Below are positions 9,235 through 17,981 of a stretch of DNA of 64,000 nucleotides, piece by piece. Position 1 is the first letter of the stretch. Every line of letters starts with the position of its first letter. This DNA comes from Altererythrobacter sp. KTW20L (GTDB lineage: Bacteria; Pseudomonadota; Alphaproteobacteria; Sphingomonadales; Sphingomonadaceae): the NCBI RefSeq assembly GCF_023501975.1, contig NZ_JAMFLH010000001.1, positions 1 through 64,000 of the forward strand, given 5' to 3'. The notes beneath the pieces were generated by a model, which was not told the DNA's origin, searched no databases, and worked only from the letters and a program-made list of their open reading frames with translations. The position numbers and the translations under genes were made by a program.

Positions 9235-10032
9235 ATGATGAACAAACGTGGCGAGAAGAAGAACCTGCGCGGAAGGGCCGGGCGTAACCAGGGCGGACGC
9301 GGCTCCGGCCGGGCCAGTGCAGGCGCCGTGCGCCTTTGGGGCCGCCATGCGGTCGAAGCCGCGCTGTTGAACCCGGCGCGGGTACACCGCAAGCTTTGGG
9401 CCACGACCGAGGGGGTCGAATCGCTTTCCGGCGAGCTGCCGCCCGCCTTCCCGGTCGAATATGCCGGGCCCGAGGACCTTGCCCGGCTGGTCGCCCGCGA
9501 CGCGCCGCACCAGGGGCTGGTGCTCGAGTGCGAGCCGCTGGAGGACCTGCACCTGGTTGACGTTCTCGATGGCGACAGCACGCGCCCGATCGTTGTGCTC
9601 GACCAGGTAACCGATCCGCATAACGTGGGCGCGGTCCTGCGCTCGGCCGCCGCTTTTGATGCCGCCGCCATCGTGACGCAAGACCGCCATGCCCCGCCCG
9701 AAGGCGGCGTGCTGGCCAAGTCCGCATCGGGCGCGCTGGAGATCATTCCATGGGTGCGGGTGGTGAACCTCGCCCGCGCCCTCGAGGAGATGGCAGAGGC
9801 CGGATATTGGCGCATCGGCCTCGCGGGCGAAGCGGAGGAGGACTTTGCGAGCGCCCTCCCCTCGGGTCCCGTCGCGATCGTGCTTGGGGCTGAGGGCGAA
9901 GGCATGCGGCAGAACATTGCTGCCCATTGCGACACCTTGGCGCGCCTGCCGATCAGCAGCGCGATGGAGAGCCTCAACGTGTCGAATGCTGCGGCGATTG
10001 CCCTTTACGCGACAGCCATGCGGCACCGCTGA
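9235..10032 (+). CDS. rlmB: TrmH/SpoU-family rRNA 2'-O-methyltransferase (RlmB-like)
   Basis: A product of about 265 residues. An N-terminal basic region is followed by a substrate-binding domain (VRLWGRHAVEAALLNP) and a SPOUT methyltransferase domain with the three family motifs: VLDQVTDPHNVGAVLRSA, IVLGAEGEGMR and LPISSAMESLNVSNAAAIAL. It is likely to methylate G2251 of 23S rRNA, as RlmB does. Two ATGs are adjacent (9235 and 9238), with GAAGGA just upstream. Longer upstream frames would run through the tRNA-flanking region and are not credible. Confidence 0.9.
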   Translation: MMNKRGEKKNLRGRAGRNQGGRGSGRASAGAVRLWGRHAVEAALLNPARVHRKLWATTEGVESLSGELPPAFPVEYAGPEDLARLVARDAPHQGLVLECEPLEDLHLVDVLDGDSTRPIVVLDQVTDPHNVGAVLRSAAAFDAAAIVTQDRHAPPEGGVLAKSASGALEIIPWVRVVNLARALEEMAEAGYWRIGLAGEAEEDFASALPSGPVAIVLGAEGEGMRQNIAAHCDTLARLPISSAMESLNVSNAAAIALYATAMRHR

Positions 10033-10044
10033 TCAAAACAGCGG

Positions 10045-10074
10045 AGGGCCGCATCCCGGTGCGGGAGCGGCCCT
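10045..10074. terminator. Bidirectional hairpin between rlmB and HU genes
   Basis: The stem AGGGCCGC/GCGGCCCT continues into TCCCG/CGGGA with a three-base loop and a single bulged A. It sits between convergent genes. On the minus strand it is followed within a few bases by a TTTT run, so it most likely terminates the HU gene and perhaps also rlmB. Confidence 0.65.
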
Positions 10075-10114
10075 TCGATTGCGACCCGCCGCGCTGCGCG
10101 GTCAAGCAACGGGA

Positions 10115-10387
10115 TCAGTTGACGGCGTCTTTGAGACCCTTGCCTGCCTTGAACTTGGGCTGGCTGGATGCGGGAATCTTCATCGGTTCACGCGTGCGCG
10201 GGTTGCGGCCGATCGACGCCTTGCGCTTGGACACCGAGAACGTGCCGAAGCCGACGAGGCGCACTTCATCGCCCCTTGAAAGCGTGCCGGTAATTGCTTC
10301 GAAAACGCTTTCAACGGCCTTGGTCGCATCGCTGCGTGAAAGGCCGCTCGATTCAGCGACTGCCCCGATCAATTCGTTCTTGTTCAT
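10115..10387 (-). CDS. hup: HU-family DNA-binding protein
   Basis: A 90-residue protein starting MNKNELIGAVAESSGL, with the HU beta-arm signature VGFGTFSVSKRKASIGRNP and the DNA-contact region RTREPMKIPA. The length is exactly that of HU. It acts as a nucleoid protein that bends and compacts DNA. The start at 10387 is chosen because an open frame extending upstream has no homology. It lies just downstream of lon on the same strand, an order common in proteobacteria. Confidence 0.95.
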   Translation of the reverse strand: MNKNELIGAVAESSGLSRSDATKAVESVFEAITGTLSRGDEVRLVGFGTFSVSKRKASIGRNPRTREPMKIPASSQPKFKAGKGLKDAVN

Positions 10388-10624
10388 GGTACGGAAAACC
10401 CCCCTCACTCGTGTTGTCGTTCGGATTGTTTGAGCAATCTCGGCGATGGCGGACGAATTGAGCGAGTTTTGCCAGCCATGTCTAGGGGCTAGCCCCGGAA
10501 GGCCAGGCATTTGGGCGATTTTCGCGGTCGATCCGGCGGAATCGCTCCGCAAGGGAACAGGAACCATCGGCCACTTGCCGAATCGACGCGGGACGCGCCC
10601 CCCCGATGCTCCGCCCCCGGCGAC

Positions 10625-13054
10625 TCAGTGCGCGGTCGTACCACTCACAGAAACGGCGGGGAGCGGCTGGCTGGCAAGGTCATCAGCCTCGGTCCATTCG
10701 ATGGGTACGATGGGCGAGACCAGCGCGTGTTCCAGCACCTGGTCCACATGGCTCACCGGCACGATTTCCAGCCCCTGCTTCACGTTATCCGGAATCTCGG
10801 CCAGGTCCTTCACGTTCTCTTCCGGAATCAGCACCTTGGTGATCCCGCCGCGCAGGGCCGCAAGCAGCTTTTCCTTCAACCCGCCGATCGCCAGTACGCG
10901 CCCGCGCAGGGTGACCTCGCCGGTCATCGCCACATCGGGACGCACCGGAACACCGGTCAGGGTCGAAACGATCGAGGTGACCATGCCCACGCCCGCACTC
11001 GGCCCGTCCTTGGGCACGGCGCCTTCGGGCAGGTGGATGTGGACATTCTTGCGCTGGAAGATCGACGGCTTGATGCCATAGGCGGGGCTGCGCGCCTTCA
11101 CGAAGCTGAAGGCGGCCGCCACGCTCTCGTTCATCACCTCGCCCAGCTTGCCGGTGGTCTTGACCTCGCCCTTGCCGGGAGTGGTCACGCTTTCGATGGT
11201 GAGCAGCTCGCCACCGACCGAAGTCCAGGCAAGCCCCGTCACCATGCCGACCTGGGCTTCCAGTTCCGACATGCCGTGACGGAACTTCTGCACGCCGGCA
11301 AATTCGGCCAGGTTATCGGGCGTTATAGTGACGCTCTCAACCTGCTTTTCGAGGATCTTGCGCAAGCTTTTGCGCGCCAGCCTGGCGATCTCGCGCTCCA
11401 GCGTGCGGACGCCTGCTTCCCGCGTGTAATAGCGGATCAGGTCGCGCAGGCCCTCTTCGGTGAGAGTAAATTCGCCCGGCTTCAGCCCGTGCTCGTCCAC
11501 CACCTTGGCAATGAGGTGTCGCGTGGCGATCTCGACCTTCTCGTCCTCGGTATAGCCTTCGAGCCGAATGATCTCCATCCGGTCGAGCAGCGGCTGGGGC
11601 AGGTTCAAACTGTTGGCCGTGCACACGAACATGATGTCCGACAGGTCGATATCGAGTTCGAGGTAATGGTCCTGGAACTTGGAATTCTGTTCCGGATCGA
11701 GCACTTCGAGCAGCGCCGAAGCCGGATCGCCGCGGAAATCCTGCCCCAGCTTGTCGATCTCGTCGAGCAGGAACAGGGGATTGCTGGTGCCGGCCTTCTT
11801 CAGGTTGGCGACGATCTTGCCCGGCATCGAGCCGATGTAGGTCCGGCGGTGACCGCGGATTTCGGCCTCGTCGCGCACGCCGCCCAGCGACTGGCGGATG
11901 AATTCGCGGCCCGTGGCCCGCGCAATCGACTTGCCGAGGCTGGTCTTGCCCACGCCCGGCGGGCCAACGAGGCACAGGATCGGACCCTTGAGCTTGTTGG
12001 TGCGCGCCTGGACCGCGAGGTATTCCACGATCCGGTCCTTGACCTTGTCGAGCGCATAGTGATCGGCGTCGAGCACTTCCTGCGCCTTGGCGATGTCCTT
12101 CTTCAGCTTGCTCTTCTTGCCCCACGGCAGGCCCAGCAGCACATCAAGATAGTTGCGCACCACGGTGGCCTCGGCGCTCATCGGCTGCATGCCGCGCAGC
12201 TTCTTGATCTCGGCATCGGCCTTGGTCTTGGCTTCCTTCGACATCTTGAGGCCGAGGATCTTCTTCTGCAGCTCGGCGATTTCGTCGCCCTCGCCGTCCT
12301 CGCTGCCGCCCAGCTCGTTCTGGATCGCCTTCAACTGTTCGTTGAGGTAATATTCGCGCTGGGTCTTTTCCATCTGGCGCTTCACGCGGCCGCGGATCTT
12401 GCGCTCCACTTGCAACACGCCCAGCTCGCCTTCCATCGCGGCATAGACCAGTTCCAGCCGCTTCAACGGGTCGCGCTCGGCCAGCAACTGCTGCTTGGTG
12501 GCGACCTTGGCCACCAGGTTGCCGGCGATGGCATCGGCCAGTTTGCCCGGATCCTCGATCTGCGCCAGATCGACCTCGATATCGTCGGGCAGCTTCTTGT
12601 TGTGGCGGGCATATTCACCGAACTGGTCGAGCGCGGACCGCACCAGCGCGGTTGCCTCGCTGCTGTCGCTTGTCGGCTCGTCCACCAGCCGGGTCTGGGC
12701 CAGCACCATGTTCTCGCTATTGCGCAGTTCCACCAGCTCGGCCCGCGCCGTGCCTTCGACCAGCACACGCACGGTGCCATCGGGCAGCTTGAGCATCTGC
12801 AGCACCTGGGCCACCACGCCGATGTCATAGAGGTCGTCCTTGCCCGGTTCGTCGCACGCGGGGTCGATCTGGGCGAGCAGGAAGATATCCTTGTCGCCCT
12901 CCATCGCGGCTTCGAGCGCGGCGACCGACATGTCGCGGCCGACGAACAACGGCACCACCATGCCGGGAAACACGACAATGTCGCGCAGGGGCAGCAGCGG
13001 GAGGGCGGTCATGGGATTTTCGGGCGGGGTCATGGGCGTTTCTGCAATGGTCAT
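10625..13054 (-). CDS. lon: ATP-dependent protease Lon
   Basis: About 809 residues, the usual Lon length. The N-terminal substrate-binding domain ([15 protein letters not shown]) and coiled helical region are followed by an AAA+ module with Walker [14 protein letters not shown] and Walker [10 protein letters not shown]. The C-terminal protease domain has the catalytic serine in [11 protein letters not shown] and the catalytic lysine ~43 residues later in [11 protein letters not shown]. It degrades misfolded and regulatory proteins in the cytoplasm. In-frame ATGs at 13054, 13033 and 13012 are all possible starts, and the last gives the most standard N terminus. A ~100-base repeat lies about 70 bases upstream of the start. 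Confidence 0.95.
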   Translation of the reverse strand: MTIAETPMTPPENPMTALPLLPLRDIVVFPGMVVPLFVGRDMSVAALEAAMEGDKDIFLLAQIDPACDEPGKDDLYDIGVVAQVLQMLKLPDGTVRVLVEGTARAELVELRNSENMVLAQTRLVDEPTSDSSEATALVRSALDQFGEYARHNKKLPDDIEVDLAQIEDPGKLADAIAGNLVAKVATKQQLLAERDPLKRLELVYAAMEGELGVLQVERKIRGRVKRQMEKTQREYYLNEQLKAIQNELGGSEDGEGDEIAELQKKILGLKMSKEAKTKADAEIKKLRGMQPMSAEATVVRNYLDVLLGLPWGKKSKLKKDIAKAQEVLDADHYALDKVKDRIVEYLAVQARTNKLKGPILCLVGPPGVGKTSLGKSIARATGREFIRQSLGGVRDEAEIRGHRRTYIGSMPGKIVANLKKAGTSNPLFLLDEIDKLGQDFRGDPASALLEVLDPEQNSKFQDHYLELDIDLSDIMFVCTANSLNLPQPLLDRMEIIRLEGYTEDEKVEIATRHLIAKVVDEHGLKPGEFTLTEEGLRDLIRYYTREAGVRTLEREIARLARKSLRKILEKQVESVTITPDNLAEFAGVQKFRHGMSELEAQVGMVTGLAWTSVGGELLTIESVTTPGKGEVKTTGKLGEVMNESVAAAFSFVKARSPAYGIKPSIFQRKNVHIHLPEGAVPKDGPSAGVGMVTSIVSTLTGVPVRPDVAMTGEVTLRGRVLAIGGLKEKLLAALRGGITKVLIPEENVKDLAEIPDNVKQGLEIVPVSHVDQVLEHALVSPIVPIEWTEADDLASQPLPAVSVSGTTAH

Positions 13055-13123
13055 GGGCGGAATATGGGGACGGCGGCGCGGGCGTGCAACTTCGGGCTGT
13101 CGCAAGGGTGTGGAACGGCAGGT

Positions 13124-13227
13124 GAAGGTGACACAAGTGACAGGGCGTCACTTTCTATTTTGTGCGCGGAATGGCGGTTTTCTGCGGGTTTGCGGCAAAG
13201 GGGACAAAGTGACAGGGGGGCGGGAGA
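13124..13227. repeat. Dispersed AAGTGACA repeat, copy 1
   Basis: This begins GAAGGTGACACAAGTGACA, contains an inverted GTCACTTTC, and ends GACAAAGTGACA followed by CGGGAGA. A second copy with the same ends and almost the same internal spacing (79 versus 78 bases) lies at 51593-51695. The middle is not conserved. This copy lies upstream of lon, between it and the TonB-C gene. Confidence 0.75.
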
Positions 13228-13307
13228 AAGAACAACTTGGATCGCGATGGTAGCTTCATGCAATGCCAACTAGTCCACGCCATAGAGCGTAGGAAAGGGT
13301 TCAGTGG

Positions 13308-14228
13308 CTACCCATGAGACATACTGTAGACCACCGAGAGGATGTAATAGCTGGCGATCGGCGTTCCATCGGCGGCAATTGCCGGCGAGAACCGGGCTCT
13401 CCGCATGAGAATTTCGCAAGCCGTCCGCTCAAATTCCTCTTCCCCCATTCGGGTCTGCATGGAACAGCTTGTTGGCATGCCTTCATCAGACACGTTCATC
13501 CGTATTCGCAGGATTGCCTGCGAGCCGCTCCGAACCATCCGCGCAGGATAGACATCATAAACCGCTCGCGCCCAATCCTCCATTTGCAGCGGTGCAACTG
13601 GTGACGCCAGTTGCCTGTGCGCTTCGACATCAATGCCCCAATGAGTCAACAATTCGTCAAGGCAGCCACGCATCGCTTCCATTGGAGCACGCAACGACCC
13701 TGTCGTCAGCACCACATCATCGCGAAATGCGTTGACCAGTTCGATTGCCACCACTTCGCTTTCGCGGGCGATACGATCGGCTGCTGTAAGGCGGTCGGTC
13801 GAAGGGGATTCCCATTGTGCAGGGAACAGCGTGCTGGTGAAGGTTATGCCGTTCATCCCGTTGGATGGCTGCATGTTGAAGGCAATTCCCGTGGGGGAGG
13901 AGTCAACATCAGGAAGATAGCGCACCGCCAGATTTCGCGCAGTCGATCGGCTTTTCAGGCGGAAATTACTGCTGACAGCCAGCACCTGGAAATCGATCCG
14001 ATCCGGCGCATATTGCCGCAATTCGATCACCACAGGCGTGTCTGGTCCGCCAAATTCCCGGCGCAGCGCACAACTGTCCGCGGCATAATCGAGCACCCAG
14101 GCACTGGATGGAGCCAGGTCGAGAGCAGCATCCCTCGCCTGCACCGGGCCATGAACAAAGCCGGTGGGAACAATGCCGCTGGCGAGAGCTAGCACCGCTA
14201 TAGACGAAACAAGCTCCCGGCGCCCCAT
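13308..14228 (-). CDS. Secreted protein with TonB C-terminal-like domain
   Basis: From the ATG at 14228 the product is 306 residues. It has an N-terminal signal/anchor (LVSSIAVLALASGIV) and a central region I do not recognise. The C-terminal ~85 residues resemble a TonB C-terminal domain (YPARMVRSGSQAILRIRMNV, then RARFSPAIAADGTPIASYY). It lacks the proline-rich spanning region of true TonB, so it is probably a periplasmic protein that reuses the fold. It starts two bases after the stop of the CorC-like gene and is probably cotranscribed with it. The substrate is unknown. Confidence 0.65.
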   Translation of the reverse strand: MGRRELVSSIAVLALASGIVPTGFVHGPVQARDAALDLAPSSAWVLDYAADSCALRREFGGPDTPVVIELRQYAPDRIDFQVLAVSSNFRLKSRSTARNLAVRYLPDVDSSPTGIAFNMQPSNGMNGITFTSTLFPAQWESPSTDRLTAADRIARESEVVAIELVNAFRDDVVLTTGSLRAPMEAMRGCLDELLTHWGIDVEAHRQLASPVAPLQMEDWARAVYDVYPARMVRSGSQAILRIRMNVSDEGMPTSCSMQTRMGEEEFERTACEILMRRARFSPAIAADGTPIASYYILSVVYSMSHG

Positions 14229-14230
14229 CG

Positions 14231-15289
14231 TCACTCCCCCTGCACTGTCCCCGCTCGCCGTGCCCGTTCCTGCCACAGCTGGCGGGCATAGGCCTGCATG
14301 TCGCTGATCGTATCGACCTCGTCGAGAATCTCGATCCCGAAGATCGTTTCCACCACGTCTTCCAGCGTGATCAGGCCTGCGATCGTGCCGTATTCATCGA
14401 CCACCAGCATGATCTGGTGGCGGTCCTTGATGAAGCGCTGGAAGGCCCGGTCGAGCGACAGGAGGTCCGGCACGGTCGAAAGCGGGCGGGCGACGTCGGC
14501 CAGCGTCTGGGTGGTCTCGGGCCCCTGCTCCACCAGCCGAGTCAGCACCTCGCTCTTGATGACGAAGCCGACAATGGAATCGCTGTCGCTCCCGTAAACA
14601 GGAATACGGGTGAAGGGCCGGTCGGCCACGGCGGCGAGGAACTGCGTCAGCGGCATGGCGGCCGGCAGGGTAAACATCACCGTGCGCGGCGTCATGATGT
14701 CCGACGTGTGGACCTCGTCGAGCCCGAACAGGTTGTGCAGGATTTGCGATTCGCGTTCGTGGATCTGGCCCGAGGCATGGCCCAGGTGCGCCACGGCCAG
14801 CAGTTCCTCGCGGTGCTGCGGGGCGTGGGCCGCCTTGCCCAGCGTGATGACCTTGGTCACCTGCTGCGAGAACCACACCAGCGGTGCCAGCGCCGTAATC
14901 ATAACCGGCAGGACCCGGCACACGAACGGCGCGAGCGGCACGGCATAGCGCGCGCCGATGGTCTTGGGGATGATCTCCGTCATCACCAGCACGGCCACGG
15001 TAAGGACAGCGGCAAAGATCGCTTGGGTGGAATTGCCGAACAGCCGCGCATATTCCGCGCCCGCGCCTGCCGCGCCCATGGTGTGGGCCACGGTGTTGAG
15101 CGTCAGGATCGCGGCCAGCGGCCGGTCCACATGCTGCTTGAGCGCGGCCATCCGGTCTGCCCAGCGGGCGCCACGCGACTTGGCCGCCTGGATCGCCGAG
15201 GGCGACAGGGTGAGCAAAGAAGCCTCCAGCAGCGAGCAGAGGAACGACACGCCGAGCGCGAGGCCGACATAGATAAACAGCAGCGTCAT
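14231..15289 (-). CDS. CNNM/CorC-family CBS-domain membrane protein
   Basis: A 352-residue protein. The N-terminal DUF21/CNNM transmembrane domain (helices near residues 3-25, 60-80, 90-110 and 125-150) is followed by a CBS pair (HTSDIMTPRTVMFTLP and QIMLVVDEYGTIAGLITLED). Family members handle Mg/Co efflux or related ion homeostasis. The C-terminal CorC_HlyC transporter-associated domain appears to be absent, so this is a short form. It lies downstream of dnaX-ybaB and upstream of the TonB-C protein on the same strand. Confidence 0.85.
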   Translation of the reverse strand: MTLLFIYVGLALGVSFLCSLLEASLLTLSPSAIQAAKSRGARWADRMAALKQHVDRPLAAILTLNTVAHTMGAAGAGAEYARLFGNSTQAIFAAVLTVAVLVMTEIIPKTIGARYAVPLAPFVCRVLPVMITALAPLVWFSQQVTKVITLGKAAHAPQHREELLAVAHLGHASGQIHERESQILHNLFGLDEVHTSDIMTPRTVMFTLPAAMPLTQFLAAVADRPFTRIPVYGSDSDSIVGFVIKSEVLTRLVEQGPETTQTLADVARPLSTVPDLLSLDRAFQRFIKDRHQIMLVVDEYGTIAGLITLEDVVETIFGIEILDEVDTISDMQAYARQLWQERARRAGTVQGE

Positions 15290-15326
15290 GGCTGGTCGAC
15301 CGATCCTTCAAAGGAAAGAATAATCA

Positions 15327-15665
15327 TCACATCCCCGGCAACTTGAAGCCCGGCGGCAGGCCGAGGCCCGCCTGCATCTGCTGCATCTCGGCATTGGCCG
15401 CGCGGTCGGCCTTGTCGCGCGCATCGTTGAAGGCAGCGGCGACGAGGTCTTCCAGGATCTGCTTTTCTTCCAGGGAAACCAGACTGTCGTCGATCGCCAC
15501 GCCCAGGATGCGGCCCTTGGCCGTAGCGCGGATCCTGACCAGCCCGCCGCCGGACGAGCCTTCGACCTCGACCGAATCCAGCTTCACCTGGGCTTCGTTC
15601 ATCTGCTTCTGGATGTTTTCGGCAGCGGCCTGGGCGGCCTTCATCATTTCTTCCATCGACTGCAT
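15327..15665 (-). CDS. ybaB: YbaB/EbfC-family nucleoid-associated protein
   Basis: A 112-residue protein with the family pattern: M-rich N terminus (MEEMMKAAQAAAENIQKQM), VEGSSGGGLVRIRATAKG, the DLVAAAFNDARDKA helix, and an MQAGLGLPPGFKLPGM tail. It starts two bases after the dnaX stop, the standard dnaX-ybaB gene pair. It binds DNA as a dimer. A downstream recR was not found in this window. Confidence 0.93.
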   Translation of the reverse strand: MQSMEEMMKAAQAAAENIQKQMNEAQVKLDSVEVEGSSGGGLVRIRATAKGRILGVAIDDSLVSLEEKQILEDLVAAAFNDARDKADRAANAEMQQMQAGLGLPPGFKLPGM

Positions 15666-15667
15666 GG

Positions 15668-17470
15668 CTATCTCGCTTTCCGGTTGCGGTAATCGTTGGC
15701 GCGGGACACGTCGGCCTCCTCCACCAGCTGGGCGCCGGGGAACATGGCAAGTGCGCTTTGCACCAGCGGGTGGTTACGGATACGCAACGCCTCGGCGGCG
15801 CGCGCGGTTTCCTCGCGCTGGCGTAAGGACGGCTGGGCCTCGCCCTGCCCCCGCGAAACGTCCCACCGCTCGCCCGTGGCGCGCAGCAGGGCATCGCGCA
15901 GTTCTGCCAGCACATCCTCTTCGAATTCGGCGGGCGTCGTGTAGCTCAGGCGGCCCGGCGCAAGCTCGATCACCTGCACCCAGTCGCGCATGATCTGGCC
16001 CACGCGCAGCAGCCCTTCCTGCTCCACCCTGTCGCACAGGATCGACCATTCCAGCGCGACATCGGTGGGGCCTGAAGGTGCTGCGGCAGGCGTGGACCCT
16101 GCCGCGGCAGCAGGAGCGGCAGAAAGCCCGCGTTCCGCCGCATCCTTCAGCAGCTTCTCCAGCGTGCCGGGATCAGGCAGTTCGGCAGCATGGAGCACGC
16201 GCAGGAGGGCCATTTCGGCGGCCACCAGCGGATCGGGCGCGGTGCGCACCTCGTCATGTCCCTTGAGCAGCAGTTGCCACAGCCGGTGGACCTGCCCGGC
16301 AGACAATCGCCCGGCCCAAGTGGACAGCGCCTGCTTCTCCTCCTCCGACACGCCATCGGCCAGGTTGTCGGCCAGTTGCGCCACGGCCACGCGGTGGGTC
16401 AGTTCCATCAGCGAGCGCAGCAGGGCGAGCGGATCCACCCCGCGCGAATACTGGTCGGCCACGGCGGCCAGCAAGCCCCTGGGATCGGCTTCCAGCAGGC
16501 AGGCGAACAGCCGCCGCTGCGCGCCCTTGTCCGCCAGGCCCAGCATGTCGCGGACCATTTCGGCGGTGACAGAGGCACTGCTACCGCCATCCATATCGGC
16601 ATGGGCAATCGCCTGGTCGAGGATCGACAGCCCGTCGCGCGCCGAGCCTTCGGCGGCAGAAGCGATCATCGCCAGGGCCTCGCTTTCGGCCTCCACGCCT
16701 TCCTTCACGCAGATCGCGGCGAAGTGTTCGTGCAGCAGTGGGGCCCCGATGCGCCTGAGGTCGAAGCGCTGGCAGCGCGAAAGGACCGTGACCGGCAGCT
16801 TGTCCACCTCTGTGGTGGCAAACAGGAACTTCACATGGGGCGGCGGTTCCTCAAGAGTCTTGAGCAAGGCATTGAAAGCATTGCGCGACAGCATGTGAAC
16901 TTCGTCGATGATGTAGATCTTGTAGCGCGCACTGACGGCGGAATAGCGCACTGCCTCGATGATCTCGCGCACGTCGTCCACGCCGGTATGGCTGGCCGCG
17001 TCCATCTCGATCACGTCGATATGGCGGCCTTCGGCGATGGCGCGGCATGGCTCGCACACCCCGCATGGATCGATCGTCGGGCCGCCCTGCCCGTCGGGGC
17101 CGATGCAATTGAGCGCCTTGGCGATCAGCCGCGCGGTGGAGGTCTTACCCACCCCGCGCACGCCGGTCATCAGGAACGCATGGGCCAGCCGGTCGCGCGC
17201 AATGGCATTGGCGAGCGTGCGAACCATCGGCTCCTGCCCCAGCAGTTCGGCAAAGGTCTGCGGGCGATATTTGCGGGCCAGCACGCGATAGGGCTGGTTG
17301 GTGGCTGGTGCAGGTGCGGGCGGTGGCGGCGGCGCGACGGGCGCAGCCACATCGCCGAACATCGAATTCTGCCCGGCCGCCTCAAGCTCCGCTGCGGTGG
17401 GAGAGTCTTGCTCCTCCTCCGCGCCATCAGTGCCCCACGGCGGGGTCTCGTCATCCGGTGAATCGCCCAT
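15668..17470 (-). CDS. dnaX: DNA polymerase III subunit gamma/tau
   Basis: A 600-residue clamp-loader ATPase. An acidic N-terminal extension (about 70 residues, PDDETPPWGTDGAEEEQD) precedes YRVLARKYRPQTFAELLGQ. Then come Walker A GVRGVGKTSTARL, the zinc-module cysteines (NCIGP, PCGVCEPC), Walker B YIIDEVHMLS and the sensor-1 region. A tau-type C-terminal domain follows. It loads the beta clamp and couples the replicase to the helicase. The SRP RNA gene lies just upstream on the same strand. No obvious A-run for programmed frameshifting was spotted. Confidence 0.95.
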   Translation of the reverse strand: MGDSPDDETPPWGTDGAEEEQDSPTAAELEAAGQNSMFGDVAAPVAPPPPPAPAPATNQPYRVLARKYRPQTFAELLGQEPMVRTLANAIARDRLAHAFLMTGVRGVGKTSTARLIAKALNCIGPDGQGGPTIDPCGVCEPCRAIAEGRHIDVIEMDAASHTGVDDVREIIEAVRYSAVSARYKIYIIDEVHMLSRNAFNALLKTLEEPPPHVKFLFATTEVDKLPVTVLSRCQRFDLRRIGAPLLHEHFAAICVKEGVEAESEALAMIASAAEGSARDGLSILDQAIAHADMDGGSSASVTAEMVRDMLGLADKGAQRRLFACLLEADPRGLLAAVADQYSRGVDPLALLRSLMELTHRVAVAQLADNLADGVSEEEKQALSTWAGRLSAGQVHRLWQLLLKGHDEVRTAPDPLVAAEMALLRVLHAAELPDPGTLEKLLKDAAERGLSAAPAAAAGSTPAAAPSGPTDVALEWSILCDRVEQEGLLRVGQIMRDWVQVIELAPGRLSYTTPAEFEEDVLAELRDALLRATGERWDVSRGQGEAQPSLRQREETARAAEALRIRNHPLVQSALAMFPGAQLVEEADVSRANDYRNRKAR

Positions 17471-17546
17471 GTGCCAACAGTTAGGCGTTCACGCAGCCAA
17501 TGTCATGGTGCTGATGTGGGGTCACGGTGCGGGTGGGGATAAATAG

Positions 17547-17637
17547 GAGCCGGGCGACCCGCTGCAATCTACCTTGGCTGCTTCCTTCCGGACCTGACCA
17601 GGTAAGCAGACGCGAACGTCCACCCGACTCCCGGCTG
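17547..17637 (-). ncRNA. ffs: Signal recognition particle RNA (4.5S type)
   Basis: The minus strand carries the SRP domain IV signature GGTCAGGTCCGGAAGGAAGC, with the symmetric loop and GGAA-type tetraloop, enclosed by long pairing arms that end AGCCGGG/CCCGGCT. The size of about 90 bases fits a bacterial short SRP RNA. It sits between dnaX and the complex I accessory gene. Ends are set from the terminal stem. Confidence 0.93.
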
Positions 17638-17671
17638 GGCATTTAGGTAGAGCTGCCAACCTTGGCAAGTC

Positions 17672-17950
17672 TCAACGGAAATTGTCAGCGTAGGCCTGCA
17701 GCTTCAACCGGCGCGGCGGCACGGTGTGGACCACCGCGTCGATGCCATATTTCGCGGCATAGGCCTGCGCATCTTCAAGGCTGGCAAACTTGAGCTGGAC
17801 CTGCGCCTGCGTATCGCCGCTGCCGGCCCAGCCCATCAGCGGATCGGGCTTCTTCGCCTCGGCCGGAGCAAAATCGAGCACCCACTGGTCGCCCAGTGCC
17901 TTGCCGCTCTGCATCGCGTTCTTCGGGCGTTGGTAGATTCGTGCCTGCAT
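17672..17950 (-). CDS. NDUFS4-like respiratory complex I accessory subunit
   Basis: A 92-residue protein beginning MQARIYQRPKNAMQSGKA, with WVLDFAPAEAKKPDPLMGW and FASLEDAQAYAAKYGI. This is the pattern of the 'ETC complex I subunit conserved region' family (NDUFS4/18-kDa subunit), which alphaproteobacteria share with mitochondria. It supports assembly or stability of NADH:ubiquinone oxidoreductase at the inner membrane. The start at 17950 is chosen because the longer open frame upstream overlaps hrpB. It lies 31 bases downstream of hrpB. Confidence 0.9.
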   Translation of the reverse strand: MQARIYQRPKNAMQSGKALGDQWVLDFAPAEAKKPDPLMGWAGSGDTQAQVQLKFASLEDAQAYAAKYGIDAVVHTVPPRRLKLQAYADNFR

Positions 17951-17981
17951 GGCTTGTCCTTTGGTCGTTTCCGCGCGGGAA

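Noticed and set aside
10511-13273. A 920-codon open frame on the plus strand opposite lon
   Set aside because: High GC makes antisense frames long by chance. Its product is His/Gln/Leu-rich with no domain, whereas the minus strand encodes complete Lon.
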